From assembly GCA_029210725.1 (NCBI GenBank), contig JARGFM010000014.1:1-42518 (forward strand): a stretch of 42,518 nt of DNA, given 5' to 3'. Of this stretch, positions 1 to 7,975 are shown piece after piece. The number at the start of each line of letters is the position of its first letter. The stretch's first letter is position 1. A program made the position numbers and the translations under genes. Below the pieces are notes generated by a model. That model was not told the DNA's origin. It made no database searches and was given only the letters and a program-made list of their open reading frames with translations. Source of the DNA: Bacteroidales bacterium. GTDB lineage: Bacteria; Bacteroidota; Bacteroidia; Bacteroidales; GCA-2748055.

Positions 1-50
1 GCGGAGCAACGGACAATCGTCAGTACTCAGGGCCGAGAAATAATGTTTTA

Positions 51-179
51 TTAAATGACTTTTTCAGCAGACCCTAAATAGTTATACGAGTTTATATCAC
101 TTGCACCAATTTGGATGAGAAGATTACGTTCATAACCAGCCACATAGAAACCAATAGAATAGTTTGAATTATAATCCAT
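51..179 (-). CDS. possible 42-residue ORF or gene fragment, unknown
   Basis: A short open frame on the minus strand starts at an ATG (177-179) and ends at TAA (51-53). The peptide is rich in Asn, Tyr and Ile and has ordinary protein-like composition. No ribosome binding site is visible, and an in-frame stop lies only a few codons upstream of the ATG. It could be a remnant of a larger gene or chance. It sits in the same AT-rich segment as the next gene and is unlike the rest of the window. I do not recognise it. Confidence 0.2.
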   Translation of the reverse strand: MDYNSNYSIGFYVAGYERNLLIQIGASDINSYNYLGSAEKVI

Positions 180-209
180 AGTCTTATCAGTTTATTAAAA
201 AGCTAAGGA

Positions 210-974
210 TTGACTAAGAAGAAAAGAAATAGTATTGACCTCCTTATTGAGAATCTTGCCCAAGAGTTTGCGAAGATCCCTAATTTCTCATTAACTCAAA
301 CAGGCCCAGAGGCGAATAGGTTATTTAATTTTATTCTCAAGAAGGCGTCGGAAATAAATGATTTTAAGGGGCTTTTTCTACAATACTATATTCCTGCTAC
401 TAACAAAGCTATTGTTTTGGCAAAGAAGGAGATGAGGAACTCATTTTATAAAAATCTCATTCAAATAAGCGAAGATGAGTTAAAAGAGAACCACTATGAA
501 ATAATAAGGTTGGGATATGTGGGCCTTTTTACAAAAATTGAAAATTTCCATAAAGAGTTAATTGCTGAAATTGATGCTGCTTTTAATAATGAAAATGGGG
601 ATTTGGAATTATTTGTATATGAGAAGTTTAATTATAAAGTCAAAAACTGGCATTGGGACTGGACAGTAAAACGCATTAATTGGATCAGTAATAGGGTAAA
701 ACACAATGGAGGATACCCAAATGAAGATCCTCCTATTGGATTAAAACATTTACCAAAAGAACAAAAGATAAGGATTAGTAAGGAGGAGTTTTCTAAAGAT
801 CTGGAGTACGTAGCAACTGAATATTTCAAATTGCTTATTAGTATATATTCAACTTTTGGAATGTACAAGATGATCATTGATAATTCACCCGATATTGAAG
901 ATGAGGACGAATTTAAAGTTAAGATCAAAGAGTTTGAAGAGTCAATTCTTAAGTTGACCTCTTTCGAATATTGA
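210..974 (+). CDS. hypothetical protein, AT-rich, HEPN-like RxxxH motif
   Basis: A 254-residue cytoplasmic protein of unknown function. The frame opens right after a stop at 204-206, so TTG at 210 is the only early start. A purine-rich AAGGA lies almost directly against it, and the next Met is residue 75. There is no signal peptide or membrane segment; the protein is charged and largely helical in character. Around residues 153-167 it has Arg and His spaced as in the R-x(4-6)-H motif of HEPN domains (NRVKHNGG), which often occur in defence or toxin RNases. This is a weak resemblance only. Base composition is far more AT-rich than in the downstream genes, suggesting separate ancestry. It lies next to a tRNA 3'-end fragment, a typical place for mobile or defence cargo. 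Function not assigned. Confidence 0.6.
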   Translation: MTKKKRNSIDLLIENLAQEFAKIPNFSLTQTGPEANRLFNFILKKASEINDFKGLFLQYYIPATNKAIVLAKKEMRNSFYKNLIQISEDELKENHYEIIRLGYVGLFTKIENFHKELIAEIDAAFNNENGDLELFVYEKFNYKVKNWHWDWTVKRINWISNRVKHNGGYPNEDPPIGLKHLPKEQKIRISKEEFSKDLEYVATEYFKLLISIYSTFGMYKMIIDNSPDIEDEDEFKVKIKEFEESILKLTSFEY

Positions 975-1016
975 ACGAATCAAAAAACCATCCACACTAC
1001 CGTCAACATAAAATGC

Positions 1017-1051
1017 AAAGCCCCCTCAGATGCGTGATCTTCGGGGGCTTT
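1017..1051 (-). terminator. hairpin terminator next to the tRNA 3' fragment
   Basis: A perfect 9-bp inverted repeat (1017-1025 AAAGCCCCC and 1043-1051 GGGGGCTTT) encloses a 17-nt loop. On the minus strand it follows the tRNA 3' end at 1065 by 13 nt, and a T-rich stretch lies beyond it. That is the arrangement expected for a tRNA gene's own terminator. It could also end transcription from the gene at 210-974. Confidence 0.6.
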
Positions 1052-1064
1052 CGCGGTTTGGCGG

Positions 1065-1085
1065 TGGTGCCACCAGGAATCGAAC
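1065..1085 (-). other. tRNA 3'-end fragment, candidate att site
   Basis: Read on the minus strand this is GTTCGATTCC followed by TGGTGGCACCA: the T-loop (TTCGATT), the 3' half of the T-stem (CCTGG), the 3' acceptor strand (TGGCACC) and a discriminator A. The expected 5' half of the T-stem (CCAG before the G) is absent, because the bases at 1086-1089 do not pair. The match therefore stops inside the T-arm, and no D or anticodon arm follows. From memory the acceptor sequence resembles Bacteroidota tRNA-Phe, but the isotype is uncertain. Such fragments are left at the far end of elements integrated into tRNA genes. Confidence 0.6.
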
Positions 1086-1150
1086 AATATAAATTGATGG
1101 TTTTGCATGTCTTTCCAAAATCCCGCAGAAGGCTCCGGGCTTCTTTAGAA

Positions 1151-1176
1151 AGGCTCTTGAACGATACCAGAAGCCT
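1151..1176 (-). terminator. possible terminator of the sugar-porter operon
   Basis: AGGCT at 1151-1155 pairs with AGCCT at 1172-1176 just past the stop of the minus-strand sugar porter, and TTTCT follows on that strand. The stem is only 5 bp, so this is weak. Confidence 0.25.
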
Positions 1177-1191
1177 TGTTGTCACCGATTT

Positions 1192-2514
1192 TTAAGACCA
1201 TAGCCCTTCTATCTCTTCCAGGGATTTGCCCTTGGTCTCCCTGAGGAAGAACCAGGCAATCAGCAGCTGGATGAAAGACATGGTGGCCAGGAACAGAAAG
1301 GTGACTGAGCCGCCCAGGGCATCCAGCACATAGGGGAAGAGCAGGACCACCAGGAAGGTAAACACCCACTGGGTGAAGGAGGCCAGTGCCACCGCCTGTC
1401 CCCTGATCCGGTTGGGGAACATCTCTGCCACCAGGGTCCAGAATGCGGGTCCTATGCAGGAGGCAAAAAAAGCGATGAACAGCATGATGCAAATGGTGGT
1501 AAAGATGGGATTCAGCTCAAAATGAAAGGCAGCGGCCAGCATTAGCAGGGTCACGGCCATCCCCGATGATCCGATGATATAAAAGGTCCGGCGCCCCAGC
1601 CGGTCGATCAGCCAGACGGCGAAGAAGGTAAAGGCGAAGTTGACCAGGCCGATCAGGGAGGTTTGCAGCAGGGCATTCCGGATCTCCAGTCCCGCAGCGA
1701 TCAGTATTTTGGGTGCATAATCCACCACCGTATTGATCCCGCTGATTTGCACGAATACGGCCAGCAGCAGGCCCAGGATAATCACCTTCCGGTAGCGGGG
1801 GGCAAAAAGCATGCGGAATGCAGAGCCTGTTCCGGTGTCCTTCAGACTAAGTTCAATTTCAGTAATCTCTGATTCCGCAAACCCGGATCCTCCTATGCGT
1901 TCGAGTACCACGCGTGCCTTCTCCCTGAAGCCGGCTTTCACCAGCCAGCGCGGACTTTCCGGGATAAATATCAGACCCACAAAGAAAATGACCGATGGGA
2001 GCAGACCGGTGGCAAACATCCACCGCCAGTTATTCTCCATATCGTGCAGGGCAAAGTTGATCAGGTAGGAGATCAGGATTCCCAGAGTGATGGCCAGCTG
2101 GTATATGGTGATCAGCGTTCCCCGGATCTTTGGGGGAGCCACCTCTGCCACATACATGGGAGACAGAACCGAAACGGCTCCCACGGCCACTCCCCCCAGC
2201 ACCCTGAAGGAGATAAAAAAGACCTGCGATCCGGCCAGCGCCATTCCCGTGCAGGAGATGGCGAAAAACAGGGCTACGGATATTAACAGCCGCTTGCGGC
2301 CGTATTTTTCGGTCAGGGCTCCTGTGCCGAATGCCCCGATGATGGCTCCCACCAGGATGGAGCTGACGCCCCAGCCCAGTTGCAACTCGTTCCAGCCAAA
2401 ATAGGGCTGGATAAAGGGAATGGCACCGGAGATGATACCCAGGTCAAAGCCGAACATCAATCCCCCGATGGTGGCCACCATGGAGATGAACCACAGGTAG
2501 GTGCTTCCTTTCAC
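1192..2514 (-). CDS. MFS sugar porter family transporter
   Basis: A 440-residue inner-membrane transporter with about 12 hydrophobic segments, of the major facilitator sugar porter family (xylose/galactose/glucose:H+ symporter type). Family marks are visible in order: a GFDLGIISGA first helix, GRKRLL in loop 2-3, PESPRWL after helix 6, a GINTVVDYAPKI helix-7 motif, RLGRR in loop 8-9 and a C-terminal ETKGKSLEEIE. Length is normal. The start is GTG at 2514, and the stop of the upstream DUF1080 gene shares its G (TAGTG), so the two are probably translationally coupled. The context with DUF1080 and a Gfo/Idh oxidoreductase suggests that it imports the sugar or oxidised sugar they release. Substrate cannot be read from sequence. 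Confidence 0.9.
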   Translation of the reverse strand: MKGSTYLWFISMVATIGGLMFGFDLGIISGAIPFIQPYFGWNELQLGWGVSSILVGAIIGAFGTGALTEKYGRKRLLISVALFFAISCTGMALAGSQVFFISFRVLGGVAVGAVSVLSPMYVAEVAPPKIRGTLITIYQLAITLGILISYLINFALHDMENNWRWMFATGLLPSVIFFVGLIFIPESPRWLVKAGFREKARVVLERIGGSGFAESEITEIELSLKDTGTGSAFRMLFAPRYRKVIILGLLLAVFVQISGINTVVDYAPKILIAAGLEIRNALLQTSLIGLVNFAFTFFAVWLIDRLGRRTFYIIGSSGMAVTLLMLAAAFHFELNPIFTTICIMLFIAFFASCIGPAFWTLVAEMFPNRIRGQAVALASFTQWVFTFLVVLLFPYVLDALGGSVTFLFLATMSFIQLLIAWFFLRETKGKSLEEIEGLWS

Positions 2515-3296
2515 TAAAGCTCCTTGATCTTAATGTTCCGGAACCATACTTTGCTGCCATGGTCCTGGAGGCAGATCTTTCCGGTTCCGGACAAGCCGTA
2601 ATCGGGATAGGCATCCCACTTACCGCTGTTGCGTCGTTCGTTCCAATCCTCGCTCCAGGGAACAAACTCCAACACCTTTTTGCCGTTCAGCCAGTATTCC
2701 GCCTTTTCCGGGGTGAAGACTATTTCAGAACTGTTCCAGTCCCGCAGGTTTACCTGCTTCTGGTCGTTGGGCAGGTACATGGCATAGTCGGCGGCAGTTT
2801 TCTGCCACTCTTCCAGGGGATAAGGATTCCCTTCTTCATCCCGGAAGTCATCGTCCTCGATCATCTGGTACTCGGGTCCGGTTTCATAGGCAGCCTGATA
2901 CCTGGCATCCTCTATGACATGGTACATGACCCCGCTGTTGCCATGAGGGCCCAGTTTCCATTCCCACTTCAGATGAAAATTGTCATATTCCTTCTCAGAG
3001 ATAATATCCCCGCCTATATCGCCTCCCAGTCCCTCTCCGACCAGGCAGCCGTCTTCCACGATCCATCCCGAGATGAGTTCCTCGTTCCAGTTATGCCAGC
3101 CCTCGGTGGTCTTCCCGTCAAATAAGAGGGTCCATCCTTCTTTTTCCTCTTCGGCGCTGAGGGTATTGAAAACTGCTTCTTCCGAAGTTTGTACTTCGGC
3201 AGCTTCTCCTTCCTCCGTTTTGGGTTTGCCCTGCTGGTTGCAACTGCTTACGAATATGGCTATTGCAGTAATGGTAAAGAGTTTAATCGATTTCAT
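2514..3296 (-). CDS. DUF1080 (3-keto-disaccharide hydrolase-like) lipoprotein
   Basis: A 260-residue exported lipoprotein. The N-terminus has Lys, a hydrophobic stretch and a lipobox ending VSSC (Cys about residue 19), followed by an acidic linker to about residue 50. The rest is a DUF1080 concanavalin/LamG-like beta-sandwich: WTLLFDGKTTEGWHNW at the start, a GNSGVMYH strand, YQMIEDDD and a C-terminal VWFRNIKIKEL. DUF1080 proteins have been linked to hydrolysis or elimination of 3-keto-glycosides made by Gfo/Idh oxidoreductases. It lies between such an oxidoreductase (upstream) and a sugar porter (overlapping by one base downstream), which supports that role. The exact reaction and substrate are inferred. 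Confidence 0.85.
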   Translation of the reverse strand: MKSIKLFTITAIAIFVSSCNQQGKPKTEEGEAAEVQTSEEAVFNTLSAEEEKEGWTLLFDGKTTEGWHNWNEELISGWIVEDGCLVGEGLGGDIGGDIISEKEYDNFHLKWEWKLGPHGNSGVMYHVIEDARYQAAYETGPEYQMIEDDDFRDEEGNPYPLEEWQKTAADYAMYLPNDQKQVNLRDWNSSEIVFTPEKAEYWLNGKKVLEFVPWSEDWNERRNSGKWDAYPDYGLSGTGKICLQDHGSKVWFRNIKIKEL

Positions 3297-3318
3297 AGTC
3301 TAAGGTTTTGAACTTGTT

Positions 3319-4797
3319 TTATTCCGGAAGGGTCCAACCTTCCCTGTAGTTGTGCCTGATATATTCTTTAACGGTCTCTTCGGCATTGAGGGTGACATAA
3401 CGGGTGTCAAAATGGGGGTGGCCGTCAATGATATGGAAGTCGTCCGATGAGATCACCCGCAGCTCATCGCTGCTGGTGATGTTGGTGAATTTCATATTGG
3501 GCCCATCCCACTGGAGTTCCCGGTCGAGGCTCTGGAGGCGAACGGCCAGAACCCCCATGACGATCATTTCATTAAATGGCCCGGCCATATCAAAGTTGGA
3601 AAAAGGCTCCAGCCGGTTGTCCGGATCCTCCTTGCAGGCCCTGATCCAGTCCTGTTCGTGCGGCCCGTCCTGGATACCGCCAACCGGATAATTATTCACT
3701 CTTCGAAGAGTTTCGGGTACCTCGGGCTTGCGGCCCGAAAGCAGGCGGGGATTGATCCCGCCCAGGTTGCAGATCAGTTTGTCTTTGGAACCCACGAAGA
3801 GGCATCCTCCCATTTCATCTTCCATCATGGGTTCTCCATCGGCCAGTTCCACCGGCCGCGAGGGCATCATTCCACCATCGTACCAGCTTACCCTGACTTC
3901 GGGCAGGCCCTCCCTTTCGGGGAAGGTATACTCCACTTTTTCGGCCTGGGGAGCCGACTCCGTATTGACCAGGGTGGATGATCCCTGTACCCTGGTGGGG
4001 TAGCCCAGTTTGAGCGAACTGAAAACGGGATTCAGGATGTGACAGGCCATATCGCCCAGGGCTCCCGTTCCGAAGTCCCACCATCCCCTCCAGTTCCAGG
4101 GGGTATAGATCTCATGGAAGGGCCGCATGGGGGCCGGGCCAATAAAGAGGTCCCAGTTCATGGTGTCGGGGGCTTTCATCACCTCTTTGGGCCTTTCCAG
4201 TCCCTGCGGCCAGATGGGCCGGTTGGTCCATGCATGGACCTCCCTGACCTCTCCAATCTCTCCAGCCTGGATCCATTCCTCCACGGTACGTGCTTCGGGA
4301 GCAGAGTTCCCCTGGTTACCCATCTGGGTAGCTACCCGGTATTCGCGGGCAAGCCTGGTTAAAAGCCTGGATTCGTAGACCGAGTGGGTGAGGGGTTTCT
4401 GGCAGTAGATATGCTTGCCCATCTTCATGGCTGTCGCCGCAATGGCCGCATGGGTATGGTCCGAAGTGGCGATCATCAGAGCATCGATATCATCTCCCAT
4501 CTCCTCCAGCATGATGCGCCAGTCCCAGTAACGCCTTGCGGCAGGATAATCATCAAAACAAGCCTGTGCATATTTCCAGTCCACGTCGCAGAGGGCCACT
4601 ATATTTTCGCTGGACATGGCCCTGAGATTGACCCTGCCCTTACCGCCGATTCCGATGCCGGCGATATTTAATTTATCGCTGGGAGCCACGTGTCCCAGTG
4701 CTTTTCCCATCACATGGCTGGGGATAATGGTGATTCCGGCAACAGCAGCAGCTGCTTTCTTAAGAAAGGTGCGTCTGTGTAAAGCTGGATTATTCAT
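3319..4797 (-). CDS. Gfo/Idh/MocA family oxidoreductase, Tat signal
   Basis: A 492-residue NAD(P)-dependent oxidoreductase exported through Tat. The N-terminus holds HRRTFLKKAAAAVAG, a twin-arginine motif plus hydrophobic stretch. I chose ATG at 4797 over the upstream TTG (4824) because it puts the twin arginine near the N-terminus. A Rossmann glycine motif (GIGIGGKGRVN) lies near residue 50, the dinucleotide-site QKPLTHS near 132 in place of the usual EKP, and a GDMACHILNP segment holds the likely catalytic His. It precedes DUF1080 and a sugar porter on the same strand, so it probably oxidises a glycoside (often at C3) before cleavage. It is longer than the three other Gfo/Idh proteins in the window and belongs to a different subgroup. 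Confidence 0.87.
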   Translation of the reverse strand: MNNPALHRRTFLKKAAAAVAGITIIPSHVMGKALGHVAPSDKLNIAGIGIGGKGRVNLRAMSSENIVALCDVDWKYAQACFDDYPAARRYWDWRIMLEEMGDDIDALMIATSDHTHAAIAATAMKMGKHIYCQKPLTHSVYESRLLTRLAREYRVATQMGNQGNSAPEARTVEEWIQAGEIGEVREVHAWTNRPIWPQGLERPKEVMKAPDTMNWDLFIGPAPMRPFHEIYTPWNWRGWWDFGTGALGDMACHILNPVFSSLKLGYPTRVQGSSTLVNTESAPQAEKVEYTFPEREGLPEVRVSWYDGGMMPSRPVELADGEPMMEDEMGGCLFVGSKDKLICNLGGINPRLLSGRKPEVPETLRRVNNYPVGGIQDGPHEQDWIRACKEDPDNRLEPFSNFDMAGPFNEMIVMGVLAVRLQSLDRELQWDGPNMKFTNITSSDELRVISSDDFHIIDGHPHFDTRYVTLNAEETVKEYIRHNYREGWTLPE

Positions 4798-4902
4798 GCT
4801 GGCAGTTAAATTTTTGAAGAGCAATAAAAGTAATAAATATTTAAAGGATTTGTTATAATTTGCCGGGTGTAATACGTATGTTTGAGCAAATAACTTCTTC
4901 GC

Positions 4903-6228
4903 ATGTCAAACCGCAGATCATTTATTAAAACCTCGGCCGCAGCTGCAGCCGGTATCGGAATGTCAACGACGCTTTCAGCTTCCGTTTTGTCCCCCTCCCG
5001 GGTGCCGGGGGCCAACGACAGGATCAGGGTGGCCCTTATCGGGGCCCGGAACATGGGCTGGTACGATCTGGAGGATATCCTGAAACAACCCAATGTGGAG
5101 TGTCATACGCTTTGTGATGTGGATCAATCCGTGCTGGCGGATAAGGTGGAACAATTACGAAAAGCAGGAGGGCCGTTGCCGGCGATCACCACGGACTACC
5201 GGGTGGTCCTGGAGGATAAGGACATTGATGCGGTGATCATCGGAACACCCGATCACTGGCACTGCCTGCCCGCGGTGGAGGCCTGCCAGGCAGGGAAGCA
5301 GGTGTATGTGGAGAAACCGCTGGCCAATTCAGTGGGCGAGATTAATGTGATGCTGGATGCGGCCAGGCGATATAAAACCCTGGTGCAGGTGGGCCAGCAG
5401 CAGCGCAGTGGTGCACACTGGCACAGGGCCATCGATTTTGTAAAATCGGGAAAGCTGGGAACCATCCGCCAGGTGAAGTTCTGGGGAAACTTCAGGTACG
5501 GGGCGGGCAATATGCCGGTACCCGATTCGGAGGTTCCGGAGGGCGTCGATTATGACCGCTGGCTGGGACCGGCTCCCCAAAGGCCCTTTAATAAAAACCG
5601 CTTCCATGGTTCCTGGAGGATGTTCAGGGATTACGGGGGAGGACTTTTAAGCGACTGGGGGGTTCACCTGATCGATATGGGACTCTGGGCCATGGAAGTA
5701 GGGACCGCCCCAAAGTCGGTCCAGGCCCTGGGGGGCAATTTTGCAAACCGCGACCGGGCCCTGGAGATGCCCGATACCCTCACTGTGCTCTACGAGATGG
5801 ATGGCTATAATATGATATGGGAACACAATGGGGGGGTGGAGAGCGGACCGTATGGACAGAGTTACGGGGTGAAGTTCATTGGAAGCAATGGCACCCTGGT
5901 GGCGGACCGTGACAAATGGAGGATCTTTCCTGAGAAGGATGGAGAGGAATGGCGTATGGAAGCACTGCCTGAACAGCGCAGTGACTATAAGTCGCATCTG
6001 AACCACTGTGAAAATTTTATACGGGCCATCCGTTACGGCGATCCGCTGAATGCAGAGATCGAATTTGGCCACCGTTCGGCTCTCTATGCCCACCTGGGGA
6101 ACATTGCCTTCTGGGCCGGCGACCGGGTGGTGTATGATGAAAAGCAGCGTAAAATTACCAGCTCAGAGAAGGCCAATGCCCTGCTGACACCCGGGTACAG
6201 GGCACCCTGGAAATTTCCGTCCCTCTAA
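4903..6228 (+). CDS. Gfo/Idh/MocA family oxidoreductase, Tat signal
   Basis: A 441-residue exported oxidoreductase. The leader NRRSFIKTSAAAAAG is a clear twin-arginine signal. The Rossmann segment (VALIGARNMGW) is near residue 45, VEKPLANS near 136 supplies the dinucleotide-binding Lys, and GGLLSDWGVHLIDM carries the probable catalytic His. It is close kin to the protein at 21946-23277: both share GPAPxRPFNxNRFH and a YRAPWK-(F/L)-PS C-terminus. It is transcribed divergently from the gene ending at 3319, from a ~105-bp intergenic space. The likely role is periplasmic sugar or glycoside oxidation. The cofactor is probably held during export, as in Tat-exported glucose-fructose oxidoreductase. 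Substrate unknown. Confidence 0.88.
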   Translation: MSNRRSFIKTSAAAAAGIGMSTTLSASVLSPSRVPGANDRIRVALIGARNMGWYDLEDILKQPNVECHTLCDVDQSVLADKVEQLRKAGGPLPAITTDYRVVLEDKDIDAVIIGTPDHWHCLPAVEACQAGKQVYVEKPLANSVGEINVMLDAARRYKTLVQVGQQQRSGAHWHRAIDFVKSGKLGTIRQVKFWGNFRYGAGNMPVPDSEVPEGVDYDRWLGPAPQRPFNKNRFHGSWRMFRDYGGGLLSDWGVHLIDMGLWAMEVGTAPKSVQALGGNFANRDRALEMPDTLTVLYEMDGYNMIWEHNGGVESGPYGQSYGVKFIGSNGTLVADRDKWRIFPEKDGEEWRMEALPEQRSDYKSHLNHCENFIRAIRYGDPLNAEIEFGHRSALYAHLGNIAFWAGDRVVYDEKQRKITSSEKANALLTPGYRAPWKFPSL

Positions 6229-6257
6229 TAGAATTTCACGGAGGCTTAGAGAACGGA

Positions 6258-7790
6258 TCATGATTTTGATTGCAGGGCACGGATATCCAGGCTGTCGAAA
6301 CCTGCAAGCAGTTTTTCCAGACGGGCCCTGATGCGGTCCACACCCCCTTCTTCGGATGATTCGATATTCAGGGGCAAAACGGGGTCGTGCTGTGACATCC
6401 TGAGCAGAAACCATCCGGACTCCTCTTTGGCCCTGCATTGAATGCGAAGACCTTCATAATTAGGAATCTCAGGCTGCCATTCGTCCTCTGCTTCAATCAT
6501 TCTTGCCAGCTCTTCCAGTAGGTGTGAACCATATCCGGCAAAGTCCTCCGCCCTGATTTTCAGACGGTACTCCCGGCTTTCCAGGGAGCGGGGCAATGGG
6601 GCAATCAGGTCGGTGAGTGTTTTTTTCAGGCGCTTCAGTCCGGCCATCCGGATCAACAGCTTGGCTACCAGGAAAGCCCCGTCGTCCAGGAAATGATTCT
6701 CTTTCAGTGCAGCGTGACCGGAAGTCTCAATAGCCAGCCAGGACTCGCTACCTTCCTGGTTCAAGCGTATGGATTCATTGATCACATTTTTATATCCCCT
6801 TCTGAACCTGTGATGGATACCCCCCAGATGATCTTCAATAAACCACTTCAGTCCGGCCGAAGTAATGGAATCCGTAACGATCACCGTACCGGGATGCTCC
6901 TCGAGGATCACGGCCGAGATCAGGGCAATCAGTTCATTGCGGTTTATGGCATTCCCGGCTGCATCCACCAGGGCCGAACGGTCCACATCGGTATCAAAAA
7001 TAATCCCCAGGTCGGCCTTCTCCCGGACCACTGCCTCACAGATGGAGGCCATGGCTTCCCCGTCCTCCGGATTGGGGACATGGTTGGGGAAGCGGCCGTC
7101 CGGTTGCAGGAACTGGCTTCCGGAGGTGTCGGCTCCCAGTGCTTGCAGTACCTGGCCGGCAAAAAAGCCCCCGGCTCCGTTTCCTGCATCCACAATGATT
7201 TTGAGGCCCTTTAAGGGCGTCTGATAGTGGTCCGGATCATTCATTCCCTTTCGGATGGTATCCACCAGGAAAGCCGAGTATTCTGAAATAAAATCATACT
7301 TTTCCAGTTGACCTTCTTCTGCTTCGGACTCCGGGATTCTTTCTGCTGCTATCTGCAGCAGTTCATGAATATGATCCTTGTCAAAGCCACCCGAGGCAGT
7401 GAAAAATTTCATTCCGTTCCGGTTGAAGGGCAGATGGCTGGCCGTAAGCATCACGCCCCCGTCAACCCCGTGATCCGGAAAAATGGTGGTCATAAACATG
7501 GCAGGAGTGGAGGCAAGGCCGCAATCCAAAACATCAAATCCTTCGCTCCGCAGGCCTTTGATAAAAGCCTGTTTCAGTGCTGCTCCGGATATCCTGGAAT
7601 CGGTTCCGACGGCCACCTTCCCGGAACCCGGGTTGTTCCTCCGGAGCCAGATGGCAAAGGCCCGGCCCAGGCGGGTGGCTACTCCGGGAGTCAGATTCAC
7701 GTCTTCTCCAGGAACACCTTTCAGGGCCACCCCCCTGATATCGGATCCGTTCTGGAGTTTTTTTAAGGTTTTAAAACTAACTTTTGTCAT
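6258..7790 (-). CDS. phosphomannomutase/phosphoglucomutase family
   Basis: A 510-residue cytoplasmic alpha-D-phosphohexomutase that interconverts hexose 1- and 6-phosphates through a phosphoserine. The active-site loop is TASHLPFNRNGMKFF (Ser118), with Leu where most families have Asn, a variant I recall from plant-type members. The metal loop is DTDVDR (Asp266, 268, 270), the sugar-binding loop is ETSGH (355-359), and a C-terminal phosphate-binding domain follows. Its ATG shares one base with the stop of the small membrane protein upstream (TAATG), so it is the last gene of a coupled three-gene operon behind an NCS1 permease. Whether it uses mannose- or glucose-phosphate cannot be told from sequence. 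Confidence 0.9.
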   Translation of the reverse strand: MTKVSFKTLKKLQNGSDIRGVALKGVPGEDVNLTPGVATRLGRAFAIWLRRNNPGSGKVAVGTDSRISGAALKQAFIKGLRSEGFDVLDCGLASTPAMFMTTIFPDHGVDGGVMLTASHLPFNRNGMKFFTASGGFDKDHIHELLQIAAERIPESEAEEGQLEKYDFISEYSAFLVDTIRKGMNDPDHYQTPLKGLKIIVDAGNGAGGFFAGQVLQALGADTSGSQFLQPDGRFPNHVPNPEDGEAMASICEAVVREKADLGIIFDTDVDRSALVDAAGNAINRNELIALISAVILEEHPGTVIVTDSITSAGLKWFIEDHLGGIHHRFRRGYKNVINESIRLNQEGSESWLAIETSGHAALKENHFLDDGAFLVAKLLIRMAGLKRLKKTLTDLIAPLPRSLESREYRLKIRAEDFAGYGSHLLEELARMIEAEDEWQPEIPNYEGLRIQCRAKEESGWFLLRMSQHDPVLPLNIESSEEGGVDRIRARLEKLLAGFDSLDIRALQSKS

Positions 7791-7975
7791 TATTCATCGT
7801 TTTTGGATGTCTTTTTCCCGAGCCACGGGATGGCTCCGGAGAACCACAGCAGCGTACCGATGAACATATAGTTTTTCATCTGTTCTGCTTCTAAAACATC
7901 AAAATAGAACAGGATGGCGGGGATCAGCAACAGCAAAAGGCCTGCAGCTGCAAGCAGGATATAGAAGTACTTCAT
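7790..7975 (-). CDS. small two-helix membrane protein, unknown
   Basis: A 61-residue protein with two hydrophobic segments (about residues 4-25 and 36-52) and a charged KKTSKNDE tail. Its ATG overlaps the stop of the upstream permease by four bases (ATGA), and its stop overlaps the start of the mutase by one, so the frame is protected by coupling on both sides and is very likely translated. It may be an accessory subunit of the permease, by analogy with small proteins encoded beside other secondary transporters. That is inference; I recognise no family. Confidence 0.7.
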   Translation of the reverse strand: MKYFYILLAAAGLLLLLIPAILFYFDVLEAEQMKNYMFIGTLLWFSGAIPWLGKKTSKNDE

